Part shown: positions 22,530-30,866 of the stretch, in pieces
Numbering within the stretch: position 1 is the stretch's first letter
Layout of the letters: the number at the start of each line of letters is the position of its first letter
DNA from: Caballeronia ptereochthonis
Lineage (GTDB): Bacteria > Pseudomonadota > Gammaproteobacteria > Burkholderiales > Burkholderiaceae
Direction of reading: 5' to 3'
DNA length: 64,000 nucleotides
Assembly: GCF_001545075.1 (NCBI RefSeq)
Contig: NZ_FCOB02000001.1
Location: 62,001 to 126,000, forward strand
The notes under the pieces: generated by a model
What the model was told of the DNA's origin: nothing
Databases searched by the model: none
The model's input: the letters and a program-made list of their open reading frames with translations, nothing else
Translations under genes and position numbers: made by a program

Positions 22530-23048
22530 ATGACCACGTCTTCCACCGAGAAATCATATTTCGATCTGCACGTGACTGGCCTCGGCTACGTCAACCGCAT
22601 CCGCGAGGTCACACCGCGCAAAGGCGATGCGTTTCTCGCCTGCGACATCGCCGCGCTCAATGGTCCCAGCGACAAGCCCGAATATCGCTACTTCGACGTA
22701 CGCGTGTCCGGCGCCGACGCGCAACATCTGATCCGCCGTTGCGAAGAAGCCGTCAAGGCCGAACGCAAGGTGCTGATAGGTTTTCGCCTTGGCGACCTGT
22801 GGCCCGATCTCTTCACCTACACGAAGGGAAAGAAGCAGGGCGAAGCAGGCGTCAGCCTGAAAGGTCGGCTGCTCTTCGTAAGCTGGATCAAGGTCGACGG
22901 CAAGCTCGTCTACAAGGCCGAGTCCAAAGCGACTGACGATACCGCGCGCGAGAACCTCCCCAGCTCGCACGAGGAACCGGCGGCAGCAGAGTCCCCTACC
23001 TCTGAAAGTGCTCCCGCCGACACGCCAGCGCTGGCCGAGTCGTTCTGA
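22530..23048 (+). CDS. DUF3577 / STY4534-family ICE replication-associated protein
   Basis: 172 aa from ATG 22530 (CTGGAG upstream). The first 130 residues form an OB-fold-like domain: YFDLHVTGLGYVNRIREVTP, DAFLACDIAALNGPSD, RYFDVRVSGADAQHLIRRCEE, VLIGFRLGDLWPDLFTY and LKGRLLFVSWIKVDGKLVYKA. An acidic, Ser/Pro-rich tail of about 40 residues follows, as in SSB-like proteins. Homologues are labelled ICE replication proteins; ssDNA binding is a reasonable inference. It ends before a strong terminator. Confidence 0.88.
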   Translation: MTTSSTEKSYFDLHVTGLGYVNRIREVTPRKGDAFLACDIAALNGPSDKPEYRYFDVRVSGADAQHLIRRCEEAVKAERKVLIGFRLGDLWPDLFTYTKGKKQGEAGVSLKGRLLFVSWIKVDGKLVYKAESKATDDTARENLPSSHEEPAAAESPTSESAPADTPALAESF

Positions 23049-23052
23049 TCCA

Positions 23053-23084
23053 CAAGGCCCCACGCTCCGAAGCACGGGGCCTTG
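23053..23084 (+). terminator. Rho-independent terminator after the DUF3577 gene
   Basis: Perfect 9-bp stem CAAGGCCCC (23053-23061) / GGGGCCTTG (23076-23084) followed by TTCTCTTCTC. It lies 5 bp past the stop. Confidence 0.75.
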
Positions 23085-23158
23085 TTCTCTTCTCGATCAT
23101 CGTTCACCGATGCCGCGCTTCGGTGGCGCTCGATCACGTACGCGTGAGGAGTTGCTCC

Positions 23159-23770
23159 ATGATCACGATCTCCGGCCAGTTGGCCATCAAGACCATCCAT
23201 GGACGAAACGGCGACTTCAACGTCGGTCGTCTCGCCACCTCGATCGGCGAATTCGTCATCAAGAACGCCGAACTCGATCAGTACCGAGAAGGCAAGTACG
23301 AGGGTGATTTCGTCATCACCGAAATCCGGCCATCAACGTACAGCACGAGTGGCCGCATGGTCATCGAAATCCGCGCCCATCTGGGCGGCATGACCTTATC
23401 GAACATCGACGCCCTGAGTCGGGACGAAGCCACCCGGCTGAGTCCGCAGGAGGTCGATCCGATCGACGAGGAAACCTCGTCACCAGCGCCGTCTACAGCT
23501 CCCGTTGCAGCCGACCTGGCGACAACGCGCGCCAGCGATCCACTGGTCGATACCTCGCCCTTCGGCGCGGAGTCACCCGTCGTGACGAAGTCCGACGACG
23601 CCTCTACGGACGACGTCGCGCTCTTCGGCATGCTCTGGCCGCTCGGCGACATCGTCAAGCTCGATGCCACCGTCGATCGGCGCCTGCTGCGTCAGCAGCG
23701 GGATCGTCTCGGCACGCTGGGTTACGAATTCGCACCGCTCTCGCAGGACTGGCACCGCATCGCCGCCTGA
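23159..23770 (+). CDS. DUF3275 family protein
   Basis: 203 aa from ATG 23159 (GAGGAG upstream). The N-terminal 85 residues are the conserved domain: ISGQLAIKTIHGRNGDFNVGRL, IGEFVIKNAELDQYREGKYEGD and FVITEIRPSTYSTSGRMVIEIRA, an all-beta pattern like an OB fold. A Ser/Thr/Pro linker (about 105-155) follows. The C-terminal 45 residues (LFGMLWPLGDIVKLDATVDRRLLRQQRDRLGTLGYEFA) are a second conserved piece. Function unknown. A small hairpin CACCGA (23105-23110) / TCGGTG (23120-23125) precedes it. Confidence 0.85.
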   Translation: MITISGQLAIKTIHGRNGDFNVGRLATSIGEFVIKNAELDQYREGKYEGDFVITEIRPSTYSTSGRMVIEIRAHLGGMTLSNIDALSRDEATRLSPQEVDPIDEETSSPAPSTAPVAADLATTRASDPLVDTSPFGAESPVVTKSDDASTDDVALFGMLWPLGDIVKLDATVDRRLLRQQRDRLGTLGYEFAPLSQDWHRIAA

Positions 23771-23794
23771 TCGCCTGTTCCCCGGTTTCCACCT

Positions 23795-23845
23795 CCCCGT
23801 TCGGGGCAACCGCTCGCTCCCCTCGGCGACGTTGCCCCATTTTTT
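23795..23845 (+). promoter_or_regulatory. Attenuator-like leader of the 23861 gene
   Basis: Two mutually exclusive hairpins share GGGG 23803-23806. One is CCCC (23795-23798)-GTTC-GGGG. The other is GGGGCAAC (23803-23810) / GTTGCCCC (23831-23838) followed at once by ATTTTTT (23839-23845), a complete terminator. The start codon is only 16 bp further on. This arrangement of an antiterminator and a terminator would allow premature termination to be regulated; what senses the signal is unknown. Confidence 0.6.
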
Positions 23846-23860
23846 CTCAAGGACATCACC

Positions 23861-24511
23861 ATGCCAAACGCTTCTCCCTCTCTCATGCTCCATCGCATCG
23901 ACGAGTGTCCGGATCTCATGGCCGACGCTTACGTCGGTGACGATCACGGCGAACTCGTCTTTCTGTCCCTCTGGGCGCGCGACACCGCCATCCAGGCATT
24001 TCTCGCCCGTCTCACGCTCGGTTCCTGCGAACAGGGACTCGACCAGTTCCACATCGTCACCGACCAGGGCGCCTCCCTCCCCGTCATCGTCGGCGACGCC
24101 GAACGGCTGGACAAGCGCAGCACACGCGCCTTCCGCCGCACGCTATTCGGCTCGCTCGTCAACCTGTGGCTGTTCGACAAACGCTGCGTGAAGCCGGACA
24201 AGGCCAACGCGACCGCGCTCGCGCTGCTGCCACAGTCCGGCGACGCGTGCACCGAACGACTCTGGTCGCTGGTGCGCGACACCTGCCCGTTACCGCTGCT
24301 CGATCACTGGCAACACACCGTGCTCGACCTGCTGACCCACGGCGAGATGCTGACACGTCTGCCGCTCGCCCTCGGGCCACTCGTTGGCCACCGGCTTGCG
24401 ATCAACGTGCCCACGTTGACCGCGGCGCTCGGCGACCGCATTCGCGACGGACGCCTCGCCGTCTCGTTCTCTGAACCGGCCAGCACGGCACCCCTGGTCT
24501 GTGCGGCCTGA
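23861..24511 (+). CDS. ICE accessory protein of unknown function
   Basis: 216 aa; ATG 23861 with CAAGGA nine bases upstream. Soluble, no known motif. Conserved-looking parts are YVGDDHGELVFLSLWARDTAIQAFLARL near the start and FRRTLFGSLVNLWLFDKRCVKPDKAN in the middle. The last third (LLDHWQHTVLDLLTHGEMLTRLPLALGPLVGHRL) is helical. Its leader contains a candidate transcription attenuator. The next gene's start follows 25 bp after its stop, so they are probably one transcript. Confidence 0.75.
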   Translation: MPNASPSLMLHRIDECPDLMADAYVGDDHGELVFLSLWARDTAIQAFLARLTLGSCEQGLDQFHIVTDQGASLPVIVGDAERLDKRSTRAFRRTLFGSLVNLWLFDKRCVKPDKANATALALLPQSGDACTERLWSLVRDTCPLPLLDHWQHTVLDLLTHGEMLTRLPLALGPLVGHRLAINVPTLTAALGDRIRDGRLAVSFSEPASTAPLVCAA

Positions 24512-24536
24512 TGGCTTTCTCTTCAGGAGTTCTCCC

Positions 24537-25646
24537 ATGGCTCTCATGTTTCCGCGCCTCGCGCGCAATTTCATCAAGAACGGCTACTTTCCCACCGACG
24601 AAGATACGCTCGAACGTGTGCTCGCCGCACTCGCTCTCGTCACGGAGCCGACGTGCATCCTCGATCCGTGCGCCGGCGAAGGCGTGGCGATTGCCGAAGT
24701 GGCGCATGCGCTCGGACGTGATCACGTTCGCGCCTATGCGGTCGAATACGACGCCGAACGTGCCGCGCACGCACGGCCACTGGTCGATCGCTGCCTGCAC
24801 GGCGACCTGATGGATACGATCATCAGCCGCCAGGCGTTCGGTCTGCTCTGGCTCAACCCTCCCTATGGCGATTTGAGCCGCGACGTCAACGGCAACCTTG
24901 GCTATCAAGGTCAAGGCCGCGCACGACTGGAAAAGCTGTTCTATCAGCGCACGCTGTCGCTGCTGCAGTACGACGGCGTACTCGTGTTCATCGTGCCGGG
25001 CTACATCCTCGACGCCGAACTGGTGGGCTGGTTGACGCGTCACTTCGCGGACGTTCGTGTTTTCCGCGCGGTGGAGACGCAGTTCAAGCAGGTGGTGATC
25101 CTCGGTCGTCGCGTGCGACAGCGCGACCAGGCCATCGATAACGCCAAGGCGATACGCAGCCACTTGCTGGCGATCGGTCATGGCGACGTCAAGGCGGAAG
25201 AACTGCCGGTGGATTGGCCGTTCCAGCCTTACGCCCCGCCGTCATCGCCCGCCGAGCCGGAGCATTTCTATCGGGTCACCCTCGATCCCACGCAATTCGC
25301 GGACGAAGTGCAGCGCCTGCAAGGGCTGTGGCCGTCCGTGGACACGTATCTGGGCGCGGCTCAACAAACGCTACGCCCACCGGCACGCGCGTTGTCGCAA
25401 TGGCATCTCGCACTGGCCCTCGCGGCCGGCGCGATCTCCGGCGTGGTGACCTCCAAGACCGGCAAGGTGCTGGTCGTCAAAGGCGACACGCACAAGGAGA
25501 AAACGCTGCAGACCGAGTACACCGAGCGCGAAGACGGCTCCGTAGCCGAAACGCGCATCTTGACCGACCGGTTCGTGCCGGTCATTCGCGCTTGGGACAT
25601 GACATCAGGTTCGCCGACCCACGGCGAGGTTCTCACCATTCGCTGA
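24537..25646 (+). CDS. N6-adenine methyltransferase-like protein (DUF6094 type)
   Basis: 369 aa from ATG 24537 (TTCAGGAG upstream). An AdoMet-binding motif I is visible as ILDPCAGEGVAIAEVA (about 42-57). The catalytic motif IV N107PPYG fits gamma-type N6-adenine or amino methyltransferases. The second half (about 210-369) is a separate domain with KTGKVLVVKGDTHKEKTL. These enzymes are standard in ICEs and plasmids of this type and may modify the element's DNA, for example against host restriction. Substrate and target sequence are unknown. No restriction partner is adjacent. Confidence 0.82.
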   Translation: MALMFPRLARNFIKNGYFPTDEDTLERVLAALALVTEPTCILDPCAGEGVAIAEVAHALGRDHVRAYAVEYDAERAAHARPLVDRCLHGDLMDTIISRQAFGLLWLNPPYGDLSRDVNGNLGYQGQGRARLEKLFYQRTLSLLQYDGVLVFIVPGYILDAELVGWLTRHFADVRVFRAVETQFKQVVILGRRVRQRDQAIDNAKAIRSHLLAIGHGDVKAEELPVDWPFQPYAPPSSPAEPEHFYRVTLDPTQFADEVQRLQGLWPSVDTYLGAAQQTLRPPARALSQWHLALALAAGAISGVVTSKTGKVLVVKGDTHKEKTLQTEYTEREDGSVAETRILTDRFVPVIRAWDMTSGSPTHGEVLTIR

Positions 25647-25688
25647 TCGTCCGCGACAGTCGGCACATCGTTCTCATTCACCCACCGG

Positions 25689-25719
25689 GGCCACCGTACC
25701 CCGTGCGGGCGTAGTGGCC
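25689..25719 (+). promoter_or_regulatory. Leader hairpin of the 25743 gene
   Basis: GGCCAC (25689-25694) / GTGGCC (25714-25719), extendable by wobble pairs, encloses CCCG-TG-CGGG (about 25700-25709). It ends 23 bp before the ATG. Confidence 0.58.
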
Positions 25720-25742
25720 TCTTTCATCCTCCGGAGGTCACC

Positions 25743-26036
25743 ATGACACTCGAACGCACGTCACCACCACGTTTCGTCCCCGGTCGTCTGATCATCACGG
25801 CCGGTGTCGATACCCTGATACACGAAGGCCAACTCAATCCGCTTCCCTATCTGCGCCGTCATGTCCGCGCCGACTGGGGCGATCTGTGCGAATCCGATCG
25901 ACGGCGCAATGACGCCGCCCTGGTATCTGGTGAACGTCTGCTCTCGTCGTATCAGGTCGCGCCCGACCTGACGCTGTGGATCATCACTGAAGCGGATCGC
26001 AGCGTCACCACGCTGCTGCTGCCGTCCGAATACTGA
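25743..26036 (+). CDS. Small plasmid/ICE-type protein of unknown function
   Basis: 97 aa; ATG 25743 with CCGGAGG nine bases upstream. This is the widely distributed small protein with pattern FVPGRLIITAGVDTLI, LRRHVRADWGDLCESDRRRNDAAL and GERLLSSYQ--PDLTLWIITEADRSVTTLLLPSEY. The family occurs on many plasmids and ICEs (sometimes mislabelled as a restriction subunit) and its role is unknown. It sits between the methyltransferase and the Snf2 helicase, the usual order. Confidence 0.85.
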   Translation: MTLERTSPPRFVPGRLIITAGVDTLIHEGQLNPLPYLRRHVRADWGDLCESDRRRNDAALVSGERLLSSYQVAPDLTLWIITEADRSVTTLLLPSEY

Positions 26037-26070
26037 TCCACGTTCGTCTCCCTGCTTTTTCTCCCACCCG

Positions 26071-26106
26071 GGGCATGCCATCGCCCCATGGGGACGGTGC
26101 ATGCCC
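26071..26106 (+). promoter_or_regulatory. Leader hairpin of the Snf2-type helicase gene
   Basis: GGGCATGC (26071-26078) pairs perfectly with GCATGCCC (26099-26106) around CCCC-AT-GGGG, followed by TTTTCTTTTC and AAAGGAG. It looks like a terminator/attenuator in front of the start at 26132. Confidence 0.62.
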
Positions 26107-26131
26107 TTTTCTTTTCAAAGGAGCCTGCACC

Positions 26132-28396
26132 ATGTCTCTCGATACGTTGTCCGACACGCCCGAACAAGGCGATCTGCTCGAAGCCGCCGCCGCGCCGCTC
26201 ACCCTCTCCTTGCAGGATTTCGTCGCCGAGTTTGGGGACGAACTGCTGGATTCCCTCAACCACGCCAATCCGCCGGTCTATGCCGGCCAGCCCCGCGCTC
26301 ATCGTCAACTCATCCTCGCCGGTCTCAAGCGCCGGTTATTCCCCGCCCAGGCCGATGTCGTTCACGCCGTCACGGAACTCCTGATCGAACGCAACGAGCG
26401 TGCCGCCGTCGTCAATGGCGAGATGGGGTGTGGCAAGACGACCGTCGGCATCGCCACCGCGGCGGTGCTGCATGCCAAAGGCTATCGCCGCACGCTCGTG
26501 CTCTCGCCGCCGCATCTGGTCTACAAATGGCGTCGCGAAATCATGGACACCGTCGCGGGTGCCAAGGTCTGGGTGCTCAACGGCCCGGACACGCTCGTCA
26601 AGCTGATGAAGCTGCGTGACGCGTTGCACGTGCCGGCACAGGGCCAGGAGTTTTTCGTCCTGGGCCGCGTGCGCATGCGCATGGGCTTTCACTGGAAGCC
26701 CGCGTTCGTACGGCGTCGCACGGTGCACGGTGGCGTCGGTGCTTGTCCGCATTGCGGCGAAGTCGTCACCGATCTCGACGGCGAGCCGATCAATCCGATC
26801 GAACTCGACGCCGAAGACGTGCGTCGCACGTGTTCGCACTGCGCCTCGCCGCTGTGGACCCTGATGCGTCCGCGCACCTTGTCCGCCAATGATCAGTCGA
26901 GCGCCGTGCTCAAGGCGCTCAAACGCATCCCGACCATTGGCGAGGTCACCGCGCAGAAGCTGATGAAGACCTTCGGCGATGCATTCCTCGCTTCCATGCT
27001 CGGCGACAACCTGTTCGAGTTCATCAACCTGATGGACGAAAACGGCGAGCTGGTGTTTTCCGATCGTCAGGCCCAGCGCATGGAACGCGCGATGGCGAAC
27101 ATGGAGTTCGGGTTCGGTGAAGGTGGCTATCAACCTTCCGAGTACATCAAGCGCTATTTGCCGCAAGGCACGTTCGACCTGCTGATCGCGGACGAAGCGC
27201 ATGAGTACAAGAACGCGGGTTCCGCGCAAGGCCAGGCCATGGGCGTGCTGGCTGCGAAGGCGCGCAAGACGCTACTGCTCACCGGCACGTTGATGGGCGG
27301 CTACGCGGACGATTTGTTCCACCTGCTGTTTCGCTCCTTGCCTGGACGCATGCTCGAAGACGGTTACCGGCCCAACGCCCAAGGCAGTCTGACATCCGCC
27401 GCCATGGCGTTCATGCGCGATCACGGCGTGTTGAAGGACATCTACTCCGAGAGCACCGGCTCGTCCCACAAGACAGCCAAGGGCTCGAAGATCACGGTGC
27501 GTACGGTCAAAGCACCGGGGTTTGGTCCCAAGGGCGTGCTGCGTTGCGTGCTGCCGTTCACGGTGTTCCTGAAACTCAAGGACATCGGCGGCAACGTCCT
27601 ACCACCGTACGACGAGGAGTTTCGCGATATCGCGATGACGGCTGATCAGGCAGCAGCGTATCGGCAGTTGTCGGGCACGTTGACGATGCATCTGAAGCAG
27701 GCGCTCGCCAAACGTGACACGACCTTGCTCGGCGTGGTCCTCAACGTGCTGCTTGCCTGGCCAGACACGTGTTTCAGGTCCGAAACGGTCAAGCATCCGC
27801 GCACGCAAGCGCTGCTCGCGTTCACACCCGCACAATTCGGCGCTCTGGAGGTCATGCCGAAGGAGCGGGAGTTGATCGAAGTCTGTCGGCAGGAGAAAGC
27901 CGCGGGTCGCAAAACCCTCGTCTACAGCGTCTACACCGGAACACGCGACACCACGTCCCGACTGAAGACGTTGCTTGAGCAGGAAGGCTTCAAGGTGGCG
28001 GTGCTGCGCGCAAGCGTGGAAGCCTCCCGCCGCGAAGACTGGATCGCCGAGCAGCTCGATCGCGGGCTCGACGTGCTGATTACCAATCCCGATCTCGTGA
28101 AGACCGGACTCGATCTGCTGGAGTTTCCGACGATCGTGTTCATGCAGTCCGGTTACAACGTGTATACGCTGCAGCAGGCCGCGCGTCGTTCCTGGCGTAT
28201 CGGGCAGAAACAGTCCGTTAAGGTGGTCTACCTCGGCTATGCCGAGACGTCACAGATGCACTGCCTTGCTCTTATGGCGAAGAAGATTGCCGTCTCACAA
28301 AGCACCTCAGGCGACGTACCCGACTCCGGTCTGGATGTGTTGAACCAGGATGGCGATTCCGTCGAGGTAGCACTGGCCCGCCAGTTGGTACAGTAA
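26132..28396 (+). CDS. Snf2-like superfamily 2 helicase/ATPase
   Basis: 754 aa from ATG 26132 (AAAGGAG upstream; an upstream ATG at 26075 would cut through the leader hairpin). Motif I is GEMGCGKTT (about 96-104). A zinc-finger-like insert CPHCGE...CSHC (about 208-235) follows. Motif II is DEAH near 353, and the C-terminal helicase lobe contains ITNPDLVKTGLDLLEFPTIVF and the Snf2-type QAARRSWRIGQKQ. It is a conserved ICE backbone helicase probably acting on DNA or protein-DNA complexes. The transcript ends at a strong terminator 20 bp later. Confidence 0.9.
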   Translation: MSLDTLSDTPEQGDLLEAAAAPLTLSLQDFVAEFGDELLDSLNHANPPVYAGQPRAHRQLILAGLKRRLFPAQADVVHAVTELLIERNERAAVVNGEMGCGKTTVGIATAAVLHAKGYRRTLVLSPPHLVYKWRREIMDTVAGAKVWVLNGPDTLVKLMKLRDALHVPAQGQEFFVLGRVRMRMGFHWKPAFVRRRTVHGGVGACPHCGEVVTDLDGEPINPIELDAEDVRRTCSHCASPLWTLMRPRTLSANDQSSAVLKALKRIPTIGEVTAQKLMKTFGDAFLASMLGDNLFEFINLMDENGELVFSDRQAQRMERAMANMEFGFGEGGYQPSEYIKRYLPQGTFDLLIADEAHEYKNAGSAQGQAMGVLAAKARKTLLLTGTLMGGYADDLFHLLFRSLPGRMLEDGYRPNAQGSLTSAAMAFMRDHGVLKDIYSESTGSSHKTAKGSKITVRTVKAPGFGPKGVLRCVLPFTVFLKLKDIGGNVLPPYDEEFRDIAMTADQAAAYRQLSGTLTMHLKQALAKRDTTLLGVVLNVLLAWPDTCFRSETVKHPRTQALLAFTPAQFGALEVMPKERELIEVCRQEKAAGRKTLVYSVYTGTRDTTSRLKTLLEQEGFKVAVLRASVEASRREDWIAEQLDRGLDVLITNPDLVKTGLDLLEFPTIVFMQSGYNVYTLQQAARRSWRIGQKQSVKVVYLGYAETSQMHCLALMAKKIAVSQSTSGDVPDSGLDVLNQDGDSVEVALARQLVQ

Positions 28397-28415
28397 GGCA
28401 CTCCAATCCGTATTG

Positions 28416-28446
28416 GGCCCCGCCGCCATGGCGGGGCCGTTTTTTA
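28416..28446. terminator. Rho-independent terminator between convergent genes
   Basis: Perfect 9-bp stem GGCCCCGCC (28416-28424) / GGCGGGGCC (28430-28438), then GTTTTTT. It closes the accessory operon. The stop of the convergent minus-strand gene overlaps its T run. Confidence 0.85.
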
Positions 28447-29391
28447 TTCAGTGTATGCGGACGACGAGCCGTCCATCGCCGTCGATCGCGCTTCGGCCGT
28501 TGCGGCGCCTTGCTCGCGCATTTTTTTCAACCAGTGCTCGACACCGGGATCGTCGATGGGAAACATCCGCGTCGCCGCACCGATGGTGGCGAGGTCCGTC
28601 TGGCGATCATCGAGCTTTTTGGCCGTTGTCAGCGTGTCGCAAAAGCCATTCATCGTCTTGTCCCACTCTCGGCGTCGGAAGGCGATGTACTCCTTGCCCG
28701 CCCGGTTGCTTTCCACCGCTTCGGGCAGCAGGTCCATCATGCGTGTCCGGCATGCGGCGACGGCTTCATCAAAGGCGGCTTGCAGCGCCGTGTCCTTGCC
28801 AACCTGCGGCTTGAGAGGGCTCAAGGTTTCGATCACTTTATCCACGAACACGTCGCGACGCATCATCGGTACAAAGCGATACACCACGTGCAAGGTCAAC
28901 CAGCGCTGGCCGCGCTCGTCGACACTGGGCGGCAGGTATTCGCGCTCGTGCATCGCCTGCAACTGGCGCCCTTTGAGCCAGAACATCAACGGTCGGACCG
29001 AAACGGCCCGCTGATCCGGTGGCATAAAAAGCACACAGACAAGGAATGCCTGCTCATCAGTCACCAGAAGATCGTATTCGTGCTGCTTGAGCGAGAACGA
29101 CATCTCCAGCTCCCGGCGCTCCAGACCATCGACGAGGCGGATGTCCTCTGCACGAGCCCGCCGCGACTTGACCTGCAGCGCGTAGGGGAATGGTGCATGA
29201 CCATCACGCGATGGCGCGGACACAGATCGATCGCGGGTCGCTTTCCACTGATTGGACACCAGCAGATCGAAGCCAAAATCGCCCGGCAGCTTGAATGCCT
29301 CCAGCCCTGCACCGAACAACGCAGACGCCACGAGGAATTCGGCTTCGAAGCCCAGATACAGACGGTTAAAGAATTTGGGATCCTGTGTCAT
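28444..29391 (-). CDS. Hypothetical protein with QxK-type nuclease-like N-terminus
   Basis: 315 aa, minus strand. The first 80 residues fit the DUF4365/Mrr-like variant of the PD-(D/E)xK fold: helix GFEAEFLVASALFGAGLEA with E16/E18, then GDFGFDLLVS with D42, and YALQVKSRR with Q73-x-K75. Residues 80-315 are helical with no motif I know. A DNA-cleaving role is inferred from the residue pattern only. It is the second gene of a minus-strand pair with the membrane protein 29480-30280, inserted between the Snf2 helicase and csrA against the direction of the backbone, which marks it as cargo. Confidence 0.65.
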   Translation of the reverse strand: MTQDPKFFNRLYLGFEAEFLVASALFGAGLEAFKLPGDFGFDLLVSNQWKATRDRSVSAPSRDGHAPFPYALQVKSRRARAEDIRLVDGLERRELEMSFSLKQHEYDLLVTDEQAFLVCVLFMPPDQRAVSVRPLMFWLKGRQLQAMHEREYLPPSVDERGQRWLTLHVVYRFVPMMRRDVFVDKVIETLSPLKPQVGKDTALQAAFDEAVAACRTRMMDLLPEAVESNRAGKEYIAFRRREWDKTMNGFCDTLTTAKKLDDRQTDLATIGAATRMFPIDDPGVEHWLKKMREQGAATAEARSTAMDGSSSAYTE

Positions 29392-29479
29392 CGTACATAC
29401 ATAGCAAGATAGCGTGATCCGATGTTAATCGGACGGTCGAACGTATCGCATACGACGAAAGGGTTGTCACTTCGTCGCC

Positions 29480-30280
29480 CTACCATGGCCACAGCATGCG
29501 AAGCAGTCCGCGCTTATAGCGCCAGCTGACTTCCTTGGCGAACAGCGCGATCAATTGGGCATCCGTGTCCTGCTCGACCTTCAAGATCGCCTGCTCGGTC
29601 TGGGCAAGTTGAGTATAGAGTTCGGCGGCCGGATCTCCCATCGCATGCAGTTTGACCTTCATGGCCGCTTTTGCCTCAGCAGTGTCAACGTCCGACGTCA
29701 ACGACTGGCGCAACGTGTCCATCATCGACCCGGGCTTGAACTTGGCGGCGACCTCGTCCAGGAGAGCGGCACGCTTCGCGTAGGGCGCGCGCACGGCGGC
29801 ATCGCGTTGCCGTGCGATGTCGAGAAACTGATCGTACGTGGCGGTGGCGAGGGCTACTTCTTCGTATTTGCGATACAGCGTGCGGGTGCACACATCCAGC
29901 TTGGTCGTGAGCTCGCCCACTTGGGCCGTGATCTTGTTGTTCGACTCGATGATCGATCGCGGCAAGACGTCATAGTCGCGTGTCAACGTCGCCGGGTCAG
30001 CCGAAGCCATATGATCGAATTCACTGAGCATAAGCGTGTACGTGCCAGCCTGCGTACCGTACGCGAGCATGAGCTGCTGCTCGGTCGCGCGACAGTCGGC
30101 CTGCGCCTCACGCATGGGCCGATAAAAATCGAGCACCAGGTCCTTCCGGGCTGACATATCGTCCTTGTACGTTTCGAGCAACGCGGCGAAAAGGTACACG
30201 CCGAAGAAGAGGGGCACGACGGCGAGAGTGAGTTCGCGCATCAGCGAAAGGGATTTGCGGTGAGTCATCGTAGAAGTCAT
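29480..30280 (-). CDS. Membrane-anchored helical protein of unknown function
   Basis: 266 aa if started at ATG 30280; an ATG at 30268 (MTHRKS) is equally possible, and an upstream one at 30331 has a poor ribosome-binding site. One N-terminal transmembrane helix (LTLAVVPLFFGVYLFAALL) is followed by about 220 residues of long amphipathic helices, probably extracytoplasmic or coiled-coil, with several Cys (ADCRAT, LDVCTR). It lies 88 bp upstream of the nuclease-like gene on the same strand, so they probably form an operon. A membrane sensor plus nuclease would be a defence-like pairing, but this is speculation. Confidence 0.65.
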   Translation of the reverse strand: MTSTMTHRKSLSLMRELTLAVVPLFFGVYLFAALLETYKDDMSARKDLVLDFYRPMREAQADCRATEQQLMLAYGTQAGTYTLMLSEFDHMASADPATLTRDYDVLPRSIIESNNKITAQVGELTTKLDVCTRTLYRKYEEVALATATYDQFLDIARQRDAAVRAPYAKRAALLDEVAAKFKPGSMMDTLRQSLTSDVDTAEAKAAMKVKLHAMGDPAAELYTQLAQTEQAILKVEQDTDAQLIALFAKEVSWRYKRGLLRMLWPW

Positions 30281-30462
30281 CGAGGGATGGGCTACGACGC
30301 AAGACGGAAGAAGCTGAAACGCTCCGTCCATACGCCAACACGTATAACGGCTCGTCCCCGCAAATCTGAAGGTTTCCGTCGATACGACATCGCCGGCGTA
30401 GGCCTTGATGGGGACTGGGCGTTTCTATACCTTGTTCCTACCAACGCCCCAAGGAAGGTCAC

Positions 30463-30732
30463 ATGAAGCCACCGTCTGGAATGCCCTATGGCATGCTGGT
30501 TTTGACCCGTCATCCGCAGGAAACGCTGCACATTGGCGACGAGATCACCGTCACCGTACTGGGCGTCCATGGTAGTCAGGTCCGCCTTGGCATCCAGGCC
30601 CCCTCACACATCGGCGTCCATCGCGAAGAAATCTACCGCCGCATTCAGGCCGAAAAGCGCGTCGCCGCGGACACCTCATCGCCCGATCCTCTGATCATCG
30701 TTCGCCGCGCACACGCTCGGCATCGCGAATAG
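30463..30732 (+). CDS. csrA: CsrA-family post-transcriptional regulator carried by the ICE
   Basis: 89 aa from ATG 30463, which has a strong AAGGAAGG upstream; the classic CsrA start MLVLTR is at residue 11 (30493). The core is complete: [37 protein letters not shown] and [15 protein letters not shown] with the RNA-binding R residue in VHREEI. A 25-residue C-terminal tail follows. CsrA binds GGA in 5' leaders. Here it heads the conjugation region, so it may control transfer genes or rewire host physiology. The short N-terminal extension is unusual. Confidence 0.9.
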   Translation: MKPPSGMPYGMLVLTRHPQETLHIGDEITVTVLGVHGSQVRLGIQAPSHIGVHREEIYRRIQAEKRVAADTSSPDPLIIVRRAHARHRE

Positions 30733-30866
30733 CCGCAAGGCATCCAACAGCCGGCACATCGACGCGATGTGCCCGCACAATCGGGCGTTCGGTCAATCCG
30801 CTTTGACGCGTGCGCCCAACCGCATAAACAGCGACGGTGACGGCATATCCATGCCGAGGTCATCGT

